Positions 57,457 to 64,000 of a stretch of 64,000 nucleotides of DNA are shown here, piece by piece. The position numbers and the translations under genes were made by a program. Every line of letters starts with the position of its first letter. The first letter of the stretch is position 1. The DNA comes from a virus, in IMG/VR virus record IMGVR_UViG_3300025383_000015, positions 36,325 to 100,324 of that record, one strand, 5' to 3'. The notes under the pieces are model-generated. The model saw only the letters and a program-made list of their open reading frames with translations. It searched no databases and was not told the origin of the DNA.

Positions 57457-60372
57457 TTACATTCCACCAAAAAGCAACGCTGTAACTGTTGGATCTGCTG
57501 AGACTTGTCCCATAACACCCTGCACACCCTGTGTTCCTTGGGTGCCCTGAACGCCCTGCGTACCCTGCGTACCCTGTACACCTTGCGTACCTTGAAGTCC
57601 TTGCGTGCCTTGAATAGATAGGCTCTGTACGCCTTGAGTACCCTGAACCCCCTGTGTACCCTGCGTACCTTGAAGTCCTTGAGTTCCTTGGATAGACAGG
57701 CTTTGTACACCCTGTGTTCCTTGAGCACCAGTCGTACCCTGTACACCTTGAGAACCTAACGTTCCTTGTGCACCTGTATTACCTTGAATACCAATTGCAC
57801 CATCAAGGTTAACGGTCCATGATGTAAAGGTTCCAGAACCTAGGCTGCGGGTGACGTTGACTGTCAATGAGCCTGTGCCAGAGTTATACGCAGTAACATC
57901 TCCGTAGATGATGTTAGAGATAGTGTTGGCAATAATTACTGACTGACCTACTGAGTAAGAAAGGTTAGTTGCAACTGTAAGACTTTGAGAACCAGACGCT
58001 GGAAGAGTAATCGAAGTTATAGAAGATGTTTGGTACTTATCTCCTGCTGTTCCTTGTGAACCAAATGTTCCTTGAAGACCTTGAGTACCCTGTGTTCCTT
58101 GGGCGCCTTGCGCACCAGTAGTGCCTTGAACGCCCTGCACACCCTGCGTGCCTTGTAAACCTTGTGTTCCTTGGATAGAAGGACTTTGCACACCCTGAAT
58201 ACCTTGAACGCCCTGGACACCCTGTGTGCCCTGTACGCCTTGTAGACCCTGTGTACCTTGAATAGATGGACTCTGTACACCTTGAATACCCTGAACACCC
58301 TGTACGCCTTGTACGCCCTGAGTTCCTTGAGATCCCTGCACACCTTGAGAACCAGTAGTTCCCTGAGAACCTTGAACTCCCTGCGTACCTTGCGCTCCAG
58401 TTGCACCAGTAAATCCTTGTGCACCAAGTGTTCCTTGGGCACCCTGCGCACCTAGCGTGCCTTGGACACCCTGTGTGCCTTGCAAACCTTGAACACCTTG
58501 GGCACCAGTTGCTCCTTGGCTACCAAGAGTTCCCTGAACACCCTGTACGCCTTGTACACCTTGTGTTCCTTGAACGCCCTGAGTGCCTTGGACGCCTTGG
58601 ACTCCTTGGACTCCTTGAACGCCCTGTGTACCTTGGATACCTTGGTAGTTAACTTGAGTGACGCGAACAAACGCTCCAGCAGACGCAGGAACTGGAGATG
58701 CTGCTGCTGCATAATTTAAATATACGCTCGTGGAATCTGCGTTCCAGTAAACTTCGTAGTAATCGCCAGCAGTTGCATTAACTTGCCACACCCAGTTAGT
58801 CAATGTTGGGTTGGTGTTAGTTACCTCAGAGTCAAAGGCTGTAGATGCTGCAGTGGCACCGTTCTTAACTAACCAAAAGTTTGCTGTGTGATTTCCTGGG
58901 CCAGTTAACGCAAGTTGACCAGCAAAGTCAATCATGTATGTGCCAGTTACAGGCATTGTTACACGAGTAAGGTGCGTTCCATTCGTAACAAGAGTTACAC
59001 CGTTATTGATATTGGTAGTGTCAAAAATAACTGCTGCTCCGCCAGTTGTGGCGCTTTGATCTGCAGTTGAGTAAAAAGAACCATAGTTAGAGATAACGCC
59101 ACCAGCACCAGTGGCACCAGTTGCTCCTTGTGCACCTACACCAGATGTTTGGGCAAAAACAATGCTATCTGTACCAATACGGATTGAACCATCTGAGTTT
59201 GATCCATTACCAATTTCAATCCATACAGTTTGTCCATATGTATTTCCATCAGTTACAAAGATGTAGTCGCCCTCTTCAACCTGACCAACAACATGGTTGT
59301 CATAGTCAGTGGCGCGGGTAATCTTCCAAGGTCTACCACCAGGGTTGTTCTTACCAGTATCAGTTACTGTGTAAACACCATTTTGCTTTTGGTCAGCCTG
59401 ACCTGCAATGAGGAGACGGTCACCAACAGCCAGATTTGGTGTTGTGTACCCGTCTACAGAAAGTACGGCGTTAGTTCCAGCCTGAATGTAAGCGCCTACA
59501 CCAGTTCCATTTTCGGCATCAGCAGATCCAGCATAGTATGTACAAGAGTTATCAAGGGGCGTTGTTTGAATTGCCTCTACAGATTGGTGAGCATTCTGTG
59601 AAGATACAGGTCCTACAGCACCTTGAATACCTTGTGTTCCCTGAACACCTTGCGTGCCCTGAACACCTTGTGTTCCCTGTACACCTTGAAGACCTTGTAC
59701 GCCTTGAAGACCCTGTACACCTTGTGCTCCTGTTGAACCAACCGTTCCTTGCACACCTTGTGTGCCTTGGGTTCCTTGTGCTCCTTGAGCACCGAGCGTT
59801 CCTTGTGAACCAGCGGTTCCTTGCGTACCCTGTAAACCTTGTACGCCTTGAACTCCTTGGACACCCTGAGTTCCTTGCGCTCCCTGAGCACCAAGTGTTC
59901 CCTGGACACCCTGAGTTCCTTGGGTACCTTGAACGCCTTGTGCACCATTATAGCCTTGAGTACCAAATACGCCTTGAGTACCCTGAACTCCCTGTGTACC
60001 TTGAATAGCAGTTCCTTGTGTACCCTGGGTACCTTGAACTGTAGGAACATCTACATCAATTGTCTTGTTTGTAGAGTGGTAAGTAAACGAAATGTTGGTT
60101 TGTGTTCCGCTTGTTATGGCGTTATACACATGTTCAGGAGTTGAATATAGATTTTGAACACCTTCTGGAAGATCGTCAGTAGACCCTAAAGCCGCCCCTG
60201 AAATAGCGGTAGAGACTTCCTCAGCAGATACACCAGAATCATTCCAGTTAGTTCCATCAAAAATACGAATCTTTTTAAAGACCGTGTTGTAGTAAGTGTC
60301 TCCAGCAGAATGGCCCGTAGGGTCGCTTGTTAGGTGCAAAAGACCTAGCGGTACGACGTAACTACGGGCCAT
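57457..60372 (-). CDS. Very large collagen-like tail fibre protein
   Basis: This 971-residue protein starts [20 protein letters not shown], then a W-x-D-S-G-V-S lead into a short coiled region. Blocks of Gly-X-Gln triplets (about residues 115-245, 575-780 and 870-955) alternate with beta domains: one of ~280 residues (~270-560) and one of ~85 residues (57789-58045 in DNA). The shape is a long triple-helical fibre with globular inserts. It probably is the main host-contacting fibre. A hairpin at 60384-60421 overlaps its ribosome site. Confidence 0.75.
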   Translation of the reverse strand: MARSYVVPLGLLHLTSDPTGHSAGDTYYNTVFKKIRIFDGTNWNDSGVSAEEVSTAISGAALGSTDDLPEGVQNLYSTPEHVYNAITSGTQTNISFTYHSTNKTIDVDVPTVQGTQGTQGTAIQGTQGVQGTQGVFGTQGYNGAQGVQGTQGTQGVQGTLGAQGAQGTQGVQGVQGVQGLQGTQGTAGSQGTLGAQGAQGTQGTQGVQGTVGSTGAQGVQGLQGVQGLQGVQGTQGVQGTQGVQGTQGIQGAVGPVSSQNAHQSVEAIQTTPLDNSCTYYAGSADAENGTGVGAYIQAGTNAVLSVDGYTTPNLAVGDRLLIAGQADQKQNGVYTVTDTGKNNPGGRPWKITRATDYDNHVVGQVEEGDYIFVTDGNTYGQTVWIEIGNGSNSDGSIRIGTDSIVFAQTSGVGAQGATGATGAGGVISNYGSFYSTADQSATTGGAAVIFDTTNINNGVTLVTNGTHLTRVTMPVTGTYMIDFAGQLALTGPGNHTANFWLVKNGATAASTAFDSEVTNTNPTLTNWVWQVNATAGDYYEVYWNADSTSVYLNYAAAASPVPASAGAFVRVTQVNYQGIQGTQGVQGVQGVQGVQGTQGVQGTQGVQGVQGVQGTLGSQGATGAQGVQGLQGTQGVQGTLGAQGAQGTLGAQGFTGATGAQGTQGVQGSQGTTGSQGVQGSQGTQGVQGVQGVQGIQGVQSPSIQGTQGLQGVQGTQGVQGVQGIQGVQSPSIQGTQGLQGTQGVQGVQGTTGAQGAQGTQGTQGLQGTFGSQGTAGDKYQTSSITSITLPASGSQSLTVATNLSYSVGQSVIIANTISNIIYGDVTAYNSGTGSLTVNVTRSLGSGTFTSWTVNLDGAIGIQGNTGAQGTLGSQGVQGTTGAQGTQGVQSLSIQGTQGLQGTQGTQGVQGTQGVQSLSIQGTQGLQGTQGVQGTQGTQGVQGTQGTQGVQGVMGQVSADPTVTALLFGGM
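57789..58045 (-). repeat. Inter-collagen beta module (copy in the 971-aa fibre)
   Basis: This ~85-residue module lies between collagen blocks: D-K-Y-Q-T-S-S start, [14 protein letters not shown] middle, [11 protein letters not shown] end. It matches the three modules of the next fibre gene at D/R-x-K/Y-x-x-[10 protein letters not shown] and NLDGATG. Copies are diverged at DNA level. Confidence 0.6.
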
Positions 60373-60383
60373 CTGTAAAACTC

Positions 60384-60421
60384 CTCACTTAGTACTGAAA
60401 TATTGCCTTACGTAAAGTGAG
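60384..60421 (-). promoter_or_regulatory. Hairpin near the start of the 971-aa fibre gene
   Basis: CTCACTT pairs with AAGTGAG (7 bp) with a 24-base loop that includes an AGTACT palindrome. On the minus strand the 3' arm overlaps the AGTGAGGAG ribosome site of the fibre gene. It could weaken translation until opened. The stem is modest, so confidence is low. Confidence 0.35.
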
Positions 60422-60423
60422 TA

Positions 60424-63156
60424 TTATGCCTTTACTACTACTCGGTAAGACTTAGATGTAACTGGTGCAACTGCAAATCCTACAGTTACTGATGATGTAG
60501 TTACATACGCTACGTCTGTAACAACTTCCATCTTGGTCGCTGTATCCCAGACTGTAACCATGATGTCTTCAGTTCCAAGGTTGTGGTTGATTGTGAACTG
60601 TGTAGTTCCAGTCATTCCACCATCGGTTGAATCACCTGTAATTGTTTCTGCGTAAGTTCCAAGTTGACCAGATGTACCTTGGATACCTTGGATACCGTCA
60701 AGACCTTGTACACCTTGTGTTCCCTGGGTACCTTGGGCACCAGTGGTTCCCTGTACACCAGTCGCACCGTCAAGGTTTACTGACCAGGACCCACCAGTAC
60801 CTCCGCCAATGTAATCCTTAATATCAACGTTAAGTTCATTTGTTCCGCTGTTATAAGAAACTACTCTAGCGTGGATAAGATTTGCAGTATCAGCAGCAAT
60901 AACTACATCTTGACCAACTGAGTAAGAAAGATTTGCATCATCAAGTACGAATGTGTGGTTTGAGTCAGAACCCAAAGTGTAAGAAGTTGTAGAGGTTGTG
61001 CGGTAACGGTCAGAGTGTCCATCAGTTCCTTGGGCGCCATCTACACCTTGTGTACCTTGAACTCCTTGAGTTCCATCGGTACCTTGGGTGCCTTGCGTTC
61101 CATCAGTTCCCTGTGTGCCTTGTGTGCCATCGGTACCTTGGGTTCCCTGTGTTCCTTGTGTGCCCTGCGTACCATCGGTACCCTGTGTACCGTGAGTACC
61201 TTGTGTACCCTGAGTTCCTTGTGTACCCTGGGTACCATCAGTTCCCTGTGTACCATCTGTGCCTTGGGTTCCTTGTTGACCATCTACACCTTGGGTACCT
61301 TGGGTACCTTGTGAACCTACAGTACCTTGTGCACCTTGTGTGCCATCAGTTCCTTGAGTTCCTTGGGTTCCTTGTGTGCCCTGTGCACCTTGGGTACCAT
61401 CTACACCTTGAGTGCCTTGTACGCCTTGTGTACCTTGGGTACCTTGAGCACCAGTTGTTCCTTGAACACCAGTTGCACCATCAAGGTTGATTGTCCAAGT
61501 TGAGTAATCTCCAGTACCTGTGTAATCCTTAACGATTACTGCGAGGTTTTCCCCATCAAAACTTGCGACTGTTGCGTGGATAAGGTTGCTGGAATCGTAG
61601 GCAATAACAACATCTTGTCCAACAGAGTAGGCTAGATCTCCATCGTTAACAGCAAAGACTGGTGTTGTTGAAGAACCTAGTACAAAGTCTGTGCTAGAAG
61701 TTGTCTTATAGCGATCAGAGTGTCCATCAGTACCCTGTGCACCAGTTGTACCTTGCTGACCGTCAACACCCTGAGTACCTTGTGTACCTTGTTGACCTTC
61801 TGTACCTTGAGCACCTTGTGTACCGTCAGTTCCTTGCGTACCCTGTGTACCCTGTGTACCCTGTGTGCCTTGGGTTCCATCGGTTCCTTGGGTACCTTGG
61901 GTACCTTGAGCACCGTCAACACCTTGGGTTCCCTGTTGTCCATCGGTTCCTTGTGTACCGTCTACACCTTGTGCAGCAAGAAGTGCCCAGAAGCCAGAGC
62001 CATAAGGTTGTTCTGCTTGGTTATCTGCTGTAGCGATGTATGAAGAGCCGTTGTATTGAACTACATCATTGACATTGTATAGAGGCGCTGAATCCCATGT
62101 ACCTTGCCATGTAAATGAGGTACCTGTTGTACCTTGGGTTCCATCAGTACCTTGGGTTCCCTGAGTACCTTGTTGTCCATCGGTACCCTGTGTTCCTTGT
62201 TGGCCGTCTGTACCTTGCGTTCCTTGAGTACCATCAGTACCTTGTGTGCCCTGGGTACCTTGAGAGCCAGTTGTACCTTGTACACCTGTTGCTCCATCAA
62301 GGTTAATTGTCCATGAAGAGTAGTTTCCAGAACCAACAATGGTATGAATATTTATTTGGATGTAATCAGATGGCACTGTCTCGTAGTAAGCAACAGTTCC
62401 AGTCATGTAATTATTAATGTCGTAAGCAACAACGACATCTTGACCTACTGAGTAAGAAAGATTTTCGTCATTTACATAGAAGACTACGCCATCTGCTACT
62501 GCAATATCATTTGCGGTATTAGAGGTTGTCTTATAGCGGTCAGAGTGACCGTCTGTACCTTGAGCACCATCGGTACCTTGTGTACCCTGTGCGCCATCAG
62601 TACCCTGAGTTCCTTGGGTACCATCTGTGCCTTGAGTTCCTTGTGTGCCATCGGTTCCCTGAGTTCCTTGCTGACCGTCTGTGCCTTGAGTACCTTGGGT
62701 GCCATCAGTTCCTTGGGTACCCTGAGTACCATCAGTTCCCTGTGTTCCCTGGGTACCGTCTGTTCCCTGTGTACCTTGGGTACCATCGGTGCCCTGTGTA
62801 CCCTGTGTGCCGTCAGTACCTTGTGTGCCCTGAGTTCCCTGTGTTCCCTGAGTGCCTTGAGTTCCGTGGGTTCCCTGAGTTCCCTGTGTACCTTGAGCAC
62901 CATCAGCACCTACATAACCTGCGGTTCCTTGTGTACCTTGAACACCATCAGTACCTTGTGTGCCTTGTGTACCTTGAGGACCAAATGCAATCCACGCAGT
63001 TCCATTCCATTGCTTAATGTACTTGTCGGTTGTGTCATAGTAAATCTGACCTTCGACAGGGTTTGTTGGTTGGCTGGCAGTTGAAAGGTTTTGAATGCGA
63101 GCATTCTGAAGTTCAAGTTTTCCAAGGTCTATTGGAGTCAAAAATTTTCTTGCCAT
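60424..63156 (-). CDS. Very large collagen-like tail fibre protein
   Basis: This 910-residue protein begins [20 protein letters not shown], with a [23 protein letters not shown] lead as in fibre attachment domains. Long Gly-Thr-Gln/Gly-X-Gln/Asp collagen blocks are broken by three ~85-residue beta modules (DNA 62286-62547, 61472-61724, 60762-61018). The C-terminal ~100 residues are beta-rich and end [16 protein letters not shown] precedes the start. It probably trimerises and caps a fibre. Confidence 0.75.
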   Translation of the reverse strand: MARKFLTPIDLGKLELQNARIQNLSTASQPTNPVEGQIYYDTTDKYIKQWNGTAWIAFGPQGTQGTQGTDGVQGTQGTAGYVGADGAQGTQGTQGTHGTQGTQGTQGTQGTQGTDGTQGTQGTDGTQGTQGTDGTQGTQGTDGTQGTQGTDGTQGTQGTDGQQGTQGTDGTQGTQGTDGTQGTQGTDGAQGTQGTDGAQGTDGHSDRYKTTSNTANDIAVADGVVFYVNDENLSYSVGQDVVVAYDINNYMTGTVAYYETVPSDYIQINIHTIVGSGNYSSWTINLDGATGVQGTTGSQGTQGTQGTDGTQGTQGTDGQQGTQGTDGQQGTQGTQGTDGTQGTTGTSFTWQGTWDSAPLYNVNDVVQYNGSSYIATADNQAEQPYGSGFWALLAAQGVDGTQGTDGQQGTQGVDGAQGTQGTQGTDGTQGTQGTQGTQGTQGTDGTQGAQGTEGQQGTQGTQGVDGQQGTTGAQGTDGHSDRYKTTSSTDFVLGSSTTPVFAVNDGDLAYSVGQDVVIAYDSSNLIHATVASFDGENLAVIVKDYTGTGDYSTWTINLDGATGVQGTTGAQGTQGTQGVQGTQGVDGTQGAQGTQGTQGTQGTDGTQGAQGTVGSQGTQGTQGVDGQQGTQGTDGTQGTDGTQGTQGTQGTQGTHGTQGTDGTQGTQGTQGTQGTDGTQGTQGTDGTQGTQGTDGTQGVQGTQGVDGAQGTDGHSDRYRTTSTTSYTLGSDSNHTFVLDDANLSYSVGQDVVIAADTANLIHARVVSYNSGTNELNVDIKDYIGGGTGGSWSVNLDGATGVQGTTGAQGTQGTQGVQGLDGIQGIQGTSGQLGTYAETITGDSTDGGMTGTTQFTINHNLGTEDIMVTVWDTATKMEVVTDVAYVTTSSVTVGFAVAPVTSKSYRVVVKA
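60762..61018 (-). repeat. Inter-collagen beta module, copy 3 of the 910-aa fibre
   Basis: The module starts [10 protein letters not shown], has [15 protein letters not shown] in the middle and ends [11 protein letters not shown]. It is the C-terminal-most copy, and the most diverged of the three in the centre. Confidence 0.6.
61472..61724 (-). repeat. Inter-collagen beta module, copy 2 of the 910-aa fibre
   Basis: The module starts [10 protein letters not shown], has [15 protein letters not shown] in the middle and ends [12 protein letters not shown]. It is flanked on both sides by Gly-X-Gln/Asp collagen blocks. Confidence 0.6.
62286..62547 (-). repeat. Inter-collagen beta module, copy 1 of the 910-aa fibre
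   Basis: The module starts [10 protein letters not shown], has [15 protein letters not shown] in the middle and ends [12 protein letters not shown]. It is the N-terminal-most copy. Its centre has an insertion relative to the other copies. Confidence 0.6.
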
Positions 63157-63168
63157 TCGGTTATCTCC

Positions 63169-64000
63169 TTAAGATAAGTAGGCTTCGCCTGAAAACGCTG
63201 TTGCAAATGTGACTGTTAAGGAGTCCGAATTAGTGTATGTGATCTCGCCTTCGACTATATTACCAGCCGAATCTTGCACTGTAATGTTAGGGTAAAAATG
63301 CAAATTGTGGGTGATAACCCACGTACTATTTGCTACCCCTTGGGTGTGAACATATGCCACTCTTTGTGGAGTAAAGTATAGGTTTGTTACACCTTCAGAT
63401 AAGTCATCTGTAGTTCCTAGTGATGTTCCAGAGATACCTTGAGTACCAGGTTCTCCTTGGGCACCTTGTACACCCTGTGTTCCACTGCCTGTAGATCCCT
63501 GTACACCTTGGATACCTTGAGTACCACCAGCGCCTTGAGCACCAGTTGTTCCTTGTGTTCCTGATCCAGTGTGTCCTTGAAGACCTTGTGCGCCTTGTGT
63601 TCCAACAGAACCTTGAACACCTTGAGTACCTTGAGTACCAGCACCAGTTAAACCTTGTACACCCTGTACACCTTGTGTACCAGTGGCTCCCTGTGCACCA
63701 GTAGTTCCCTGAGTTCCTGACCCAGTAAGGCCTTGAGAACCCTGTACACCTTGAGGACCAACAATTGGACCTACATTTTCCCAAGAAGTAGAATTCCAAA
63801 CATAAAGATTAAGTCCAACAACATAAGCATCTCCTGGATTACCTGTTGGATGTGCTGCAATTAAGTCTGCTTCAGAAGCATAAGATCCAAGAATTGTTAC
63901 TGAAGTACCAGCAGGTCCTTGAACACCAAGTGTTCCTTGCGAACCTTGTAATCCTTGAGATCCTGATCCCTGAGTTCCTTGGGTACCTTGTGTACCGCGA
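63169..64000 (-). CDS. Large collagen-like tail fibre protein (partial, C-terminal part)
   Basis: The window edge cuts this gene; the visible ~277 codons are its C-terminal part. They begin with G-T-Q-G collagen triplets, then an insertion (SYASEADLIAAHPTGNPGDA, YVWNSTSWENVGP) that resembles sugar-binding fibre inserts. More collagen follows, then a beta C-terminal domain (DDLSEGVTNLYFTPQRV, ...FSGEAYLS). A shorter frame from GTG at 63360 is just its tail. It is a third large collagen-like fibre in series. Confidence 0.75.
   Translation of the reverse strand, partial: RGTQGTQGTQGSGSQGLQGSQGTLGVQGPAGTSVTILGSYASEADLIAAHPTGNPGDAYVVGLNLYVWNSTSWENVGPIVGPQGVQGSQGLTGSGTQGTTGAQGATGTQGVQGVQGLTGAGTQGTQGVQGSVGTQGAQGLQGHTGSGTQGTTGAQGAGGTQGIQGVQGSTGSGTQGVQGAQGEPGTQGISGTSLGTTDDLSEGVTNLYFTPQRVAYVHTQGVANSTWVITHNLHFYPNITVQDSAGNIVEGEITYTNSDSLTVTFATAFSGEAYLS

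Noticed and set aside
60996-62033. Long plus-strand open frames with Leu/Tyr/His-rich or Cys/Thr/Leu-rich repeats inside the fibre genes
   Set aside because: They are antisense or frame shadows of Gly-X-Gln collagen coding on the minus strand; their odd repeats mirror the triplet DNA repeat.
63169-63360. A separate 63-residue gene at the end of the right-hand fibre
   Set aside because: The frame continues upstream without a stop to the window edge, and its first Met is an internal GTG; it is the C-terminus of a cut fibre gene.
57457-64000. Regularly repeated DNA that could be taken for a CRISPR array
   Set aside because: The unit is a short in-frame coding repeat without unique spacers of constant length. 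It encodes collagen-like protein.
1-64000. tRNA genes, integrase or attachment sites
   Set aside because: I looked through the gaps and saw no cloverleaf-like segment, no integrase motif and no long direct repeat; absence by eye is not proof.

Overview
The window is part of the genome of a large contractile-tailed (myovirus-type) phage of an actinobacterium. The actinobacterial host is inferred from a WhiB-family regulator, a SpoVS-like gene, a vitamin B12-dependent ribonucleotide reductase with NrdH, and several small protein types I associate with actinophages. The moderately AT-rich sequence and collagen-like fibres would fit an aquatic actinobacterial host, but that is inference. No terminase, portal, major capsid, integrase or tRNA gene was seen. 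The right edge cuts through a gene, so the genome continues.

Almost all genes lie on the minus strand, so transcription runs from high to low coordinates. In that order: 57.5-64 kb holds three very large collagen-like tail fibre genes (Gly-X-Gln triplets). A plus-strand cassette at 54.6-57.5 kb sits inside the fibre region: a beta-propeller glycosidase-like protein, a TPR protein, a methyltransferase and a GT25-type glycosyltransferase. From 49 to 54.5 kb there are three successive units of a fibre-type protein, a glycine-rich protein and a small accessory protein. A divergent pair of DUF6065-like genes follows at 47.4-49 kb. From 44 to 47.4 kb come a neck-type gene, an acidic repeat protein and nine tiny mostly Lys-rich genes, several just under usual length cut-offs, one of them metallothionein-like. 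From 28.6 to 44.2 kb lies the tail module: completion proteins, sheath, tube, a T4-baseplate-type protein with a probable +1 frameshift extension, a short tape measure with two wall-degrading domains, a LysM protein, hub, gp25, gpJ, a spike carrying a collagen-like tail, and a gpI-like protein.

The replication module is at 11.5-27.8 kb: a winged-helix initiator with iteron-like repeats inside its own gene, a DnaC/IstB-type loader, DnaB helicase, primase, SNF2 helicase, family A polymerase, a candidate ssDNA-binding protein, a RecA-like recombinase, a Cas4-like nuclease, two resolvase-type nucleases and a dNMP kinase. Regulators (WhiB, a MerR-like protein, SpoVS-like) and a secreted subtilisin are interleaved. 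From 2.4 to 11.2 kb is an accessory block with a TGT/DpdA-like enzyme, a HAD-like protein, an Arr-like ADP-ribosyltransferase candidate, a nucleotidyltransferase, an HhH/DUF7178-like protein and many unknowns. At the left end nrdJ and nrdH close a unit with a hairpin terminator.

Genes are tightly packed with many ATGA and TAATG junctions. GTG and TTG starts are common. The most interesting signals are the frameshifted chaperone-type gene, the candidate origin inside the initiator gene, the GT25 cassette beside collagen-like fibres, the triplicated adhesin cassette, and the ADP-ribosyltransferase/nucleotidyltransferase block.
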